This document shows positions 1-6,246 of a stretch of 32,248 bases of DNA, in pieces. Source of the stretch: an uncultured Oscillospiraceae bacterium (GTDB taxonomy: Bacteria; Bacillota; Clostridia; Oscillospirales; Ruminococcaceae); NCBI GenBank assembly GCA_934446355.1, contig CAKSEC010000021.1, forward strand, positions 1 through 32,248, given 5' to 3'. Below the pieces are notes generated by a model. The model was not told the origin of the DNA. It ran no database searches and saw only the letters and a list, made by a program, of their open reading frames with translations. Within the stretch, counting starts at the first letter, position 1. Every line of letters begins with the position of its first letter. The position numbers were made by a program, and so were the translations under genes.

Positions 1-588
1 AAGAACGTAAATATCCTCGTATTCGATACCGAGGTTTACTCCAACACCGGCGGACAGGCTTCCAAGGCTACCAACGTAGGTGCAGTTGCACAGTTCGCAG
101 CAGGCGGTAAGGACGTCAAGAAGAAGGATCTGGCAGGCATTGCAATGAGCTACGGCTATGTATATGTTGCACAGATCTCTATGGGCGCTGACAAGAATCA
201 GTGCTTAAAGGCTATCGCAGAGGCTGAGGCTTATGACGGTCCGTCCCTCATCATCGCATATGCACCGTGCATCAACCACGGTATCAAGGGCGGTCTGACC
301 ATCGCTCAGCAGGTAGAGAAGGAAGCAGTAGAGGCTGGTTACTGGCACCTGTTCCGCTTCAACCCTGCTCTGGCTGACGAGGGCAAGAATCCGTTCTCGC
401 TCGACAGCAAGGCTCCGACAGGCGATTACAAGGCATTCATGATGAGAGAGGTTCGTTACAACTCGCTCATGCGTGCTAACCCGGAGAGAGCCACAGTTCT
501 GTTCGACAAGGCTGTTAAGAACGCAGAAGCTAAGTACAAGCACCTCGTTGAACTGCAGAATATGTACGGCGACGAGTTCAACAAGTAA
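1..588 (+). CDS. nifJ: Pyruvate:ferredoxin (flavodoxin) oxidoreductase, C-terminal fragment
   Basis: The reading frame is open at the left edge of the window, so only the last 195 residues are present. The enzyme oxidises pyruvate with CoA to acetyl-CoA and CO2 and passes electrons to ferredoxin in the cytoplasm of anaerobes. The fragment begins in the thiamine-diphosphate domain: DTEVYSNTGGQ at fragment residues 9-19, followed by SKAT, is the strongly conserved TPP/Mg binding stretch of this family. APCINHGI further on is also typical, and the C-terminal end has normal length. It is followed after 14 nt by a strong hairpin (603-643). Codon use is markedly regular, as expected for a highly expressed gene. 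Family assignment is secure; the gene symbol is by homology, and por is an alternative name. Confidence 0.96.
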   Translation, partial: KNVNILVFDTEVYSNTGGQASKATNVGAVAQFAAGGKDVKKKDLAGIAMSYGYVYVAQISMGADKNQCLKAIAEAEAYDGPSLIIAYAPCINHGIKGGLTIAQQVEKEAVEAGYWHLFRFNPALADEGKNPFSLDSKAPTGDYKAFMMREVRYNSLMRANPERATVLFDKAVKNAEAKYKHLVELQNMYGDEFNK

Positions 589-602
589 TTATTCGCAAAG
601 TT

Positions 603-643
603 ACAGCAATGCTCCCCATCGTGATCGGTGGGGAGTTAGCTGT
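603..643 (+). terminator. Hairpin after the PFOR gene, possible terminator
   Basis: A 9-bp stem with one G-T pair (612-620 with 627-635, CTCCCCATC/GGTGGGGAG) closes a six-base loop. It is extended by an outer ACAGC/GCTGT stem (603-607 with 639-643). No U-rich tail follows, so it may act as a 3' stabilising structure or partial terminator rather than a strong intrinsic terminator. The next gene starts 36 nt later and shows no convincing promoter of its own, so some read-through is likely. Confidence 0.5.
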
Positions 644-678
644 CAAAAGTCATTATAACCGGAAAGGACATTGTAAGC

Positions 679-1317
679 ATGACTATCTATTCAGTTTTGG
701 ATAAGGAATTTGCCCCCTATGGAAAGGTGCTGACAGGATACGACACTTCCTGCCTTATGAAAGCGCTTGATGAGAGCACACCTTTGCCCGACGGCGTGGA
801 ATATGTGATGAGCGAGGCTGCGCTTGAGTGCACCGCTATTTTCGGGCAGCTGCAGAACAACGCATACGGCGGAATGCCGATACAGCTTGGCTGGTGCAAC
901 GGACATAATACTAAGCTGAACTGCCTTGAATATCACCGTGACAGCGAACTTAACATAGGGCTTCGTGATTTTATTCTTCTGGTGGCAAAGGCAGACGACA
1001 TCGTTGACGGAAAGCTTGACACGTCAAAGGTGAAAGCGTTCAGAGCGGCTGCGGGTCAGGTGGTCGAGGTATACGCAACAACGCTGCACTATGCGCCGTG
1101 CAGTGCGAAGAAGTCTGACGGATTCAAGGTGGTCATCGCACTGCCCAAGGGCACGAACGGCGCAATGCCGAACCTCACCGCTGTGAACGAGGAGGATAAG
1201 TGGCTGAGAGCCTGCAATAAGTGGCTCATCGCCCACGCCGAGGCAAGCGAAGCTTCAGACGGCGCATATATCGGTCTTGTCGGTGAAAATGTTGATATTT
1301 CGTCGGATATTGATTGA
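679..1317 (+). CDS. DUF4867-like cytoplasmic protein of unknown function
   Basis: A 212-residue protein without signal peptide or membrane segments. The central stretch with YGGMPIQLGWCNG followed by LNCLEYHRDSELN matches what I recall of the DUF4867 family of Firmicutes. These look like small cupin-like proteins, and relationships to ureidoglycolate lyase-type folds have been suggested for similar sequences. I cannot confirm this without a profile search and assign no reaction. Conserved His, Glu and Asp residues in that segment could form a metal or substrate site. A GGAAAGGA ribosome site lies about 11 nt before the ATG. The gene follows PFOR on the same strand across a hairpin, and its 3' end is directly followed by a structured repeat element (1332-1455) that contains a terminator-like stem with a T run. 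Confidence 0.7.
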   Translation: MTIYSVLDKEFAPYGKVLTGYDTSCLMKALDESTPLPDGVEYVMSEAALECTAIFGQLQNNAYGGMPIQLGWCNGHNTKLNCLEYHRDSELNIGLRDFILLVAKADDIVDGKLDTSKVKAFRAAAGQVVEVYATTLHYAPCSAKKSDGFKVVIALPKGTNGAMPNLTAVNEEDKWLRACNKWLIAHAEASEASDGAYIGLVGENVDISSDID

Positions 1318-1331
1318 TTTTCCCCAGTTGT

Positions 1332-1455
1332 GGGGCAGTCTGTCGGTAAGCCGAGGTGCAGAATAGTTAAAGAAGCTGTTGGGGGAAAGCAAGAGAGTTT
1401 TCCCCCACACATTTTTTGCTTTGCCGAACCTCTGAGTTTTTCGCCAGACTGCCCC
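1332..1455. repeat. Inverted-repeat structured element, copy 1
   Basis: Perfect 11-bp terminal inverted repeats GGGGCAGTCTG (1332-1342) and CAGACTGCCCC (1445-1455) enclose about 100 nt. The right end (GTTTTTCGCCAGACTG, ending at 1451) matches the right end of the copy at 14369-14539 at 16 of 18 positions by eye, so I assign it to the same family. Its interior is unlike the other copies. It has a GGGGGAAA/TTTCCCCC stem (1380-1407) followed by T6 at 1412-1417. The element begins 14 nt after the stop codon of the upstream gene. It may be mobile (MITE-like) or a 3' UTR RNA structure. Confidence 0.6.
1380..1417 (+). terminator. Rho-independent terminator-like hairpin
   Basis: A 9-bp stem (1380-1388 with 1399-1407) with a 10-nt loop, followed four bases later by six T residues. 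It sits inside the inverted-repeat element downstream of the DUF4867-like gene and would end that transcript before the ECF sigma gene. Confidence 0.7.
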
Positions 1456-1478
1456 CCTGAAAAAACACGGTGATTTTT

Positions 1479-1525
1479 GTGACAAATCCCCGCTCCGGAT
1501 TGTGTTATTATCGAAAGGACCTTTC
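1479..1525 (+). promoter_or_regulatory. Possible sigma-gene promoter and inverted repeat
   Basis: GTGACA (1479-1484) and TGTTAT (1503-1508), 18 nt apart, are a weak match to a housekeeping promoter. Just downstream is a perfect inverted repeat GAAAGG-A-CCTTTC (1513-1525), four bases before the ribosome site of the sigma gene. The repeat could be an operator or a small RNA hairpin limiting translation. No clear ECF-type -35 motif was identified here. Low certainty. Confidence 0.35.
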
Positions 1526-1539
1526 AACGGAGGAGTCAG

Positions 1540-1998
1540 ATGAACGAACAGGAGCTTAAAAGGCTGGTCGAGCTTTTCGGCGGGACAGTCTATCGGGCGG
1601 CATACTGCTATGTGAAGAACAGTGCGGACGCCGACGACATAATGCAGGACGCGTTTCTGGCGCTGTACACCTGCGGCAAGTCATTCAGCGGCGACGAGCA
1701 TATCAAGGCGTGGCTTATCAGGGTGGCGGTGAACAGGAGCAAGAATCTTCTGCGGTCGAGCCACAGGCGGCTGTCAGTGCCGCTGGAACTTGCAGAGGAT
1801 ATCCCGCACGAGGACGGCCACACGGACAGTCTGCTGCCGCAGGTGATGAAACTCAAGCCGAAATACCGGATAGTGCTGTATATGTTCTATTATGAGGATA
1901 TGTCGGTCAGGCGTATCGCAGAGGTGCTGGGTGAATCAGCGTCCGCAGTTACAACACGGCTGTCACGGGCAAGGACGCAGCTTAAAAAGCTTTTTTAG
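1540..1998 (+). CDS. ECF-type RNA polymerase sigma factor
   Basis: A 152-residue sigma-70 family protein with only regions 2 and 4, the ECF layout. Region 2 covers roughly residues 5-75 (AYCYVKNSADADDIMQDAFL, then the KAWLIRVAVNRSKNLL segment). Region 4 covers about 100-150 (RIVLYMFYYEDMSVRRIAEV followed by the helix-turn-helix ending in SRARTQLKKLF). It directs RNA polymerase to a regulon that is not identifiable from this window. A GGAGGAG site precedes the ATG. The next gene begins 12 nt after the stop and encodes a single-pass membrane protein, the usual position of an anti-sigma factor that holds such a sigma at the membrane. Confidence 0.93.
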   Translation: MNEQELKRLVELFGGTVYRAAYCYVKNSADADDIMQDAFLALYTCGKSFSGDEHIKAWLIRVAVNRSKNLLRSSHRRLSVPLELAEDIPHEDGHTDSLLPQVMKLKPKYRIVLYMFYYEDMSVRRIAEVLGESASAVTTRLSRARTQLKKLF

Positions 1999-2010
1999 AG
2001 GAGGGCTACA

Positions 2011-3141
2011 ATGAATAATCATATGAGATTCAAGAACAGCTTTTCGGAGGTCACTCCCCCTACCAACAACGAAACTATTGTCAGAAACGTTATTGAAAGG
2101 GCGAATAATATGAGCGAAAAAAAGAAGCTGGGGATAAGCAAAAGGGCAGTGGCAGTTCTTGCGGCGGCAGTAGTACTGGTGGGGGCAGCGGTCAGCGTTG
2201 GCGCAGCCACCAACTGGAGTTTCAATTTGTCTATGGGAAAGGCTATGGAGGACATAGGCAGCAAATATGAAGCACCCGCCGAAGTACAGACAGCTGAGGA
2301 AGAACCGGAAGAACAGTCGGGATTCGACTTTCTGTCAACGGGCAAGGAACTCGACCAGTGGTACAGCTTTGACGATTACAAGCTGAATATCAGGGTCGTA
2401 TGCGCAGACGAAAAGGTCGCATACCTGCTGATGGACGTGGTGTTTGACGACGATATAGACTGCGCACCCAAGGACGGCTGGACGGACTGGGATATCATCA
2501 GCGTACTGGATACAGTAGAACTTTACGACGAGGAAAGACCACAGATAGGCGGTCTGGTGACCAGTATGAGCCACGGCATCATTTCGCAGGAGGGGAACAC
2601 AGTACACCTGTATGTGCAGGCACAGCTGAGGAGCGGCGCAAGCTGGAGCGGTCAGACCATGACGGTCGAGATAAAGGACGGACCGTTCAGATGTATACCC
2701 ACAACGTCTGAAAAGAGCGAACAGCCGTACCTCGATATCGAGCAGTACGAGGGCGGCGTGTCGCTTGAAATACCGATAGATTTCCCGCTGTATAAGAGCA
2801 AGATCTACACCTTTGACGAGCAGCTAGACCTCAGCAGCGTTGAACTTAACAGGATATACTACGGCGAGGGTCTGACCGGCATGCTGAAATACGTCAAGGT
2901 ATCGCCGTTCAGCTGGGAGGTCATGGTGGAAGCCGATACTTCGGCGTTCCTCAAGGCTGATGCTTACGATTTTGATATCTCATTCAGCACCGACAGCGGA
3001 ACTGTCAGGACGCCGGCAGGTTACGGCTCAATGGACATAGCTGACGGAAGCCAGACAGACAGCGGTCTGTTCACGCCGGCAGTCGCACCGGACGAGATAC
3101 GTTCTGTTACTGTCTGCGGCAGGGAGTTTGCTTTGAAGTAA
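2011..3141 (+). CDS. Single-pass membrane protein, probable anti-sigma factor partner of the upstream ECF sigma
   Basis: A 376-residue protein. Residues 1-45 are polar and predicted cytoplasmic, where an anti-sigma domain would bind the sigma factor. Residues about 46-67 are an Ala/Val-rich transmembrane helix, and the remaining about 300 residues are acidic, beta-rich and predicted extracytoplasmic. No zinc-binding anti-sigma (HxxxCxxC) motif is present. The gene follows the sigma gene by 12 nt with its own GGAGGG site, so the two are co-transcribed. The anti-sigma role is inferred from topology and neighbourhood; the ectodomain is not recognised and presumably senses an envelope signal. Transcription ends at the hairpin at 3145-3182. 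Confidence 0.75.
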   Translation: MNNHMRFKNSFSEVTPPTNNETIVRNVIERANNMSEKKKLGISKRAVAVLAAAVVLVGAAVSVGAATNWSFNLSMGKAMEDIGSKYEAPAEVQTAEEEPEEQSGFDFLSTGKELDQWYSFDDYKLNIRVVCADEKVAYLLMDVVFDDDIDCAPKDGWTDWDIISVLDTVELYDEERPQIGGLVTSMSHGIISQEGNTVHLYVQAQLRSGASWSGQTMTVEIKDGPFRCIPTTSEKSEQPYLDIEQYEGGVSLEIPIDFPLYKSKIYTFDEQLDLSSVELNRIYYGEGLTGMLKYVKVSPFSWEVMVEADTSAFLKADAYDFDISFSTDSGTVRTPAGYGSMDIADGSQTDSGLFTPAVAPDEIRSVTVCGREFALK

Positions 3142-3144
3142 TAA

Positions 3145-3182
3145 AAAAGCCTGAGAGGAATGTGCGTTCCTTTCAGGCTTTT
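3145..3182. terminator. Bidirectional terminator between convergent genes
   Basis: A 16-bp stem with one G-T pair (3145-3160 with 3167-3182) and a six-base loop has A-runs on the left and T-runs on the right. It can therefore terminate the sigma/anti-sigma transcript on the plus strand and the hydrolase transcript on the minus strand. Confidence 0.9.
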
Positions 3183-3186
3183 GTGT

Positions 3187-3915
3187 TTATTTTGCAAGCT
3201 TGCTGATTACTTCGTTGAATTTTTCGGCATAAAGCGGCGGGATATTGTGCGACGCCTTTTCCCATATCTCATAAGTACAGTGAGCGGGGTTCTGCTCGCT
3301 CATGCCTTTAATGCTGTTTTTGACGATATCCTGTTCCTTGCCGCCGCATAGTGCGATTACCGGAAAATCCACATTCCCGAAGCCGTGTACTGAATCAAGC
3401 GTGATGCCGTTATCCACGGAATTCCGTATCGTGTCAATAGATACCTTTTGCATTTGCTCAACAAACTCCGCACGCTGTTCCTTGCTCAGTCCGTTCATTT
3501 TGCCGATAAAGCTGCACAGCCACTTTTTCTTGAACGAAGCATACTGCTTTTCGTTCGCTTTCATGACCTGTTCAAGGCTCGTTTTATCCTTGCATAGCCA
3601 CGGGCTGACAAGAACTGCGCCGTTAAACAGCTCAGGGTGCTCGGCTGCCAGCTTATACCCTACCTGCGCACCGAGTGAAAATCCGACAAGCGTCACTTTC
3701 TGCCCCATTTCCGAGATAAGTTCGGCAAGTTCGGCGACCTGTTTTTCGGCGTCAAAGGTCTTGTCCGCTTCGATTCCGAATCCCATCAGGTGGGGGATAA
3801 CAAGGTGATATCTGTCCGCTAATTCATACTGCTTCATGAACGAATGCACGAAATTCGCTCCGTGAAGCATGACTATAGTCTTTTTGTTTTCTCTGCTGTA
3901 TTCTGTACAATACAT
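3187..3915 (-). CDS. Alpha/beta hydrolase
   Basis: A 242-residue alpha/beta hydrolase fold protein of unknown substrate. The oxyanion-region HG is at 18-19, the nucleophile elbow GFSLG at 78-82 (Ser80) and the probable catalytic His at 223 (ASHNIPP). An Asp after the GGKEQD segment is a candidate acid. There is no signal peptide, so it acts in the cytoplasm. The frame stays open upstream to 4071. I choose the ATG at 3915 because an AAAAGGAG ribosome site precedes it and the upstream extension would run through a consensus promoter. It stands alone, convergent with the anti-sigma gene. The promoter region carries two inverted repeats, suggesting repressor control. Confidence 0.88.
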   Translation of the reverse strand: MYCTEYSRENKKTIVMLHGANFVHSFMKQYELADRYHLVIPHLMGFGIEADKTFDAEKQVAELAELISEMGQKVTLVGFSLGAQVGYKLAAEHPELFNGAVLVSPWLCKDKTSLEQVMKANEKQYASFKKKWLCSFIGKMNGLSKEQRAEFVEQMQKVSIDTIRNSVDNGITLDSVHGFGNVDFPVIALCGGKEQDIVKNSIKGMSEQNPAHCTYEIWEKASHNIPPLYAEKFNEVISKLAK

Positions 3916-3958
3916 CTTCGCTTCTCCTTTTCCTTTCTTTTTCTGGGGGAGTATATTT

Positions 3959-3987
3959 ATTATACACTGCTTGTTGTATATTGTCAA
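3959..3987 (-). promoter_or_regulatory. Consensus sigma-A promoter of the hydrolase gene
   Basis: On the minus strand TTGACA (3987-3982) and TATAAT (3964-3959) are separated by exactly 17 nt, a perfect match to the housekeeping consensus. The start codon lies about 45 nt further downstream. Confidence 0.92.
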
Positions 3988-4006
3988 GTGTATAACGCGT
4001 GTTATA
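3961..4006. promoter_or_regulatory. Two overlapping inverted repeats, probable operator
   Basis: A perfect 8-bp inverted repeat, TATACACT (3961-3968) and AGTGTATA (3987-3994), spans from the -10 to the -35 of the hydrolase promoter. A second one, TATAAC-GCGT-GTTATA (3991-4006), overlaps its right arm just upstream of the -35. A perfect promoter covered this way is typical of a tightly repressed gene, for example by a MarR- or TetR-type regulator. No regulator gene is adjacent. Confidence 0.55.
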
Positions 4007-4075
4007 AAAAAGATGCTGCCGTTTTTCATGGGATATTTTGAGTATTTTCCCGCCGCATTCATGTTCTGCATTTCG

Positions 4076-4111
4076 TTGTGTCACAAAATTATCACAAGTG
4101 CTTGCTATAAT
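4076..4111 (+). promoter_or_regulatory. Extended -10 promoter with upstream palindrome for the beta-helix gene
   Basis: TGcTATAAT (4103-4111) is an extended -10 element; no good -35 is visible at 17 nt. A short perfect palindrome TTGTG-T-CACAA (4076-4086) lies in the -35 area and could be a regulator site. The gene starts at 4192 with an AAGAAAGG ribosome site. Confidence 0.55.
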
Positions 4112-4191
4112 ATGGACAGTAAACGAAAAGAAAGACCCCAAGCGGAAAGCCATATAACGGCTTCCCCAAAACCAAGAAAGGTCGTGAGCAT

Positions 4192-6129
4192 ATGAAATCA
4201 TCAAGGTATTTCGCACTTGTTCTTGCTGCTGTGGTGGCAGCATCATCAACCGGCTGTTCAAGCGGTAACAATTCTTCGGAGAGCACATCATCAACGGTAG
4301 AGGTTTCGGGTACTTCCGGCAGTTCTGCCGAGGCAAGCACCCCTGACACAGCAGAGGAAACAAAGCAGTCTGAATCTTACAAAACGGTCAAGGTCACTGA
4401 GATTTCCGGCGATACGATAACCGGCGATGTCGGCGAAATAGTATCCGGCGGTAATGGCGGCACACCTCCCGAAATGCCGAGCGGCGAGAGCGGAAATGCA
4501 CCCGGCGGCGATGGCGGCACACCTCCCGAAATGCCGAGCGGCGAGTCCGGAAATGCGCCCGGCGGCGATGGCGGCACACCTCCCGAAATGCCGAGCGGCG
4601 AGAGCGGAAATGCACCCGGCGGCGATGGCGGCACACCTCCCGAAATGCCAAGCGGCGAGAGCGGAAATGCACCCGGCGGTAATGGCGGTACACCTCCTGA
4701 AAAGCCGGACGGCAGCGATTCAGGCAGTGCACCAGACGGAATGGGCGGAAGCAGCTTCCAGTCTGACGGAACTACCCTGACATTCAAGCTGACTGACAGC
4801 ACCCAAATAACTCTGGAATTTCTGCAGGGCAGCAGCGAGGGTACTGCGGACGATATCGCAGTAGGCAGCGTGCTTGCCGTAACGCTTGACGACGATGGGA
4901 ATGCGCTCACCGTGCTCGTGAAGAACATGAGCGCAGGCAGCGGCTTCGGCGGCAGCAGCGAGGTAACTAACGGCACAGCAGCCAACACCATTTCCGAGAA
5001 TACCAACGAGAGCGACACTGAGTATATGTCTATCGGCGATGATGAGAACTCACTGCGTGTTGACGGCGTGGAAGCAGTCCTCACCAACATAACCGTGAAT
5101 AAGAACGGCGGCGATTCCTCAAACACCGAAAACGGCGATTTTTACGGTCAGAACGCAGGTCTGCTGGCACTTAACGGCGCTTCTGTGACGATTACCGATT
5201 CGACGTTCAACACCAGCGCAGTAAACGGCAATGCGGTATTCAGCTACGGCGAGGGCACGGTGGTGAATATCTCGAACAGCAAGATACGCACGACCGAGCG
5301 CAATTCCGGCGGAATCCAGACCACGGGCGGCGGCACGATGAACGCCACCGATCTTGACGTGGAAACTCAGGGCAATTCCTCTGCGGCGATACGCACTGAC
5401 AGGGGCGGCGGAACAGTCACGGTAAACGGCGGAAGCTACGTGACCAACGGCACGGGCAGTCCGGCTATCTACTGCACGGCGGACATCACAGCAAGCAATG
5501 CAACGCTCACCGCTAACGAAAGCGAGGGCGTAGTTGTCGAGGGCAAGAACAGCGTAACTCTCAACGACTGCACCACTACCGGAAACATGAGCGGAACATA
5601 TAACGGTGATTCTGACGAGAATATCCACACGATAATGATCTATCAGAGTATGTCGGGCGACGCAGCGGTCGGCGAGGCGCATTTCTCAGCGACAGGCGGA
5701 AGCATTACCGGGCTTGCGGGCGATATGTTCTACGTCACGAACACCGACTGCACGATAGCACTCAGCAATGTTGAGTTCACGCTGGCGAACGACACGTTCC
5801 TGCGCATAGAGGGCAATTCCTCGTCAAGGGGCTGGGGCACTCAGGGCGCTAACGGCGGCGACGTAGTACTGACTGCAGACAGCCAGACTATCGAGGGCAA
5901 CATACTGGTGGACAGCATTTCCAGCCTTGATATGACGATGACCTCGTCCAGCTTTACCGGAGCGGTAAACCCTGACGGAGAGGACGGCACAGTCAAGGTG
6001 ACCATGGACGCCGATTCCACTTGGACGCTGACGGCGGACAGCTATATCACTGAGTTCAGCGGCGATGTTTCGCAGATAGTGACTAACGGATATACGCTGT
6101 ATGTGAACGGTCAGGCAGTTACAGACTGA
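4192..6129 (+). CDS. Secreted lipoprotein-like beta-helix protein with 19-residue repeats
   Basis: A 645-residue exported protein. The N-terminus is a signal peptide ending in SSTGC with Cys22 as the probable lipidated residue; the -3 position is Ser instead of the usual Leu, so the lipobox is imperfect. A Ser/Thr-rich linker follows, then four near-identical 19-residue repeats (residues 86-161, unit GG(N/D)GGTPPEMPSGESGNAP) and a degenerate fifth. From about residue 190 there is a small beta domain, then a long Gly/Asn/Thr-rich region with repeated short strands (VTITDSTF, VNISNSKI, VTVNGGSY), characteristic of a right-handed parallel beta-helix. No catalytic signature of a polysaccharide lyase is evident, so a surface adhesin or glycan-binding role is only inference. 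It is monocistronic and convergent with the GGDEF/EAL gene. Confidence 0.82.
   Translation: MKSSRYFALVLAAVVAASSTGCSSGNNSSESTSSTVEVSGTSGSSAEASTPDTAEETKQSESYKTVKVTEISGDTITGDVGEIVSGGNGGTPPEMPSGESGNAPGGDGGTPPEMPSGESGNAPGGDGGTPPEMPSGESGNAPGGDGGTPPEMPSGESGNAPGGNGGTPPEKPDGSDSGSAPDGMGGSSFQSDGTTLTFKLTDSTQITLEFLQGSSEGTADDIAVGSVLAVTLDDDGNALTVLVKNMSAGSGFGGSSEVTNGTAANTISENTNESDTEYMSIGDDENSLRVDGVEAVLTNITVNKNGGDSSNTENGDFYGQNAGLLALNGASVTITDSTFNTSAVNGNAVFSYGEGTVVNISNSKIRTTERNSGGIQTTGGGTMNATDLDVETQGNSSAAIRTDRGGGTVTVNGGSYVTNGTGSPAIYCTADITASNATLTANESEGVVVEGKNSVTLNDCTTTGNMSGTYNGDSDENIHTIMIYQSMSGDAAVGEAHFSATGGSITGLAGDMFYVTNTDCTIALSNVEFTLANDTFLRIEGNSSSRGWGTQGANGGDVVLTADSQTIEGNILVDSISSLDMTMTSSSFTGAVNPDGEDGTVKVTMDADSTWTLTADSYITEFSGDVSQIVTNGYTLYVNGQAVTD
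4447..4731 (+). repeat. 57-bp in-frame tandem repeats
   Basis: Four near-identical 57-bp units start at 4447, 4504, 4561 and 4618, with a diverged fifth at 4675. The first four differ at only a handful of positions, and the period is 19 codons, so gain or loss of units changes linker length without a frameshift. The encoded Pro/Gly/Glu-rich segment is probably an extended spacer between the membrane anchor and the beta-helix. Confidence 0.95.
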
Positions 6130-6246
6130 CAATAAGCCCTCATCTTCGTTGCCAGTCCAGAAATAAACTTAGGGGCAGCCATTCGCTGCCCCTAAAGTTA
6201 TTGAAATCGTCTTAATTATTCGGGAACGCCCTCAGACCGCAGTCTG
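6122..6246 (+). repeat. Structured repeat element, copy 2 (left arm clear, right end uncertain)
   Basis: Positions 6122-6157 match the left arm of the copy at 32157 at about 30 of 36 positions, including CAGACTG and CCCTCATCTTCGT. CAGACTG overlaps the stop codon of the beta-helix gene. The matching CAGTCTG end occurs at 6240-6246, inside the last codons of the opposing gene, giving a 125-bp unit. The right arm sequence otherwise differs from the other copies, so the far end is uncertain. The interior holds the terminator hairpin at 6167-6198. Confidence 0.55.
6167..6198. terminator. Hairpin terminator between convergent genes
   Basis: TTAGGGGCAG (6169-6178) pairs with CTGCCCCTAA (6186-6195) over 10 bp around a seven-base loop, extended by ACT/AGT. 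Modest T/A-rich flanks occur on both sides, so it can serve both the beta-helix gene and the minus-strand GGDEF/EAL gene. Confidence 0.75.

Noticed and set aside
4076..4097. Rex-type redox operator upstream of the beta-helix gene
   Set aside because: TTGTG and CACAA are present, but the spacing does not give the 18-bp Rex site; only a short palindrome can be supported.
4447..4731. CRISPR-like spacing of repeats
   Set aside because: Units are directly adjacent with no unique spacers and are in frame inside a gene, so they are coding tandem repeats.
4377..5126. Long minus-strand open frame antisense to the beta-helix gene, Pro/Ser-rich
   Set aside because: It mirrors the 57-bp repeats and GC-rich codons of the plus-strand gene. 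It has no ribosome site and the plus-strand product has a signal peptide and clear repeats.
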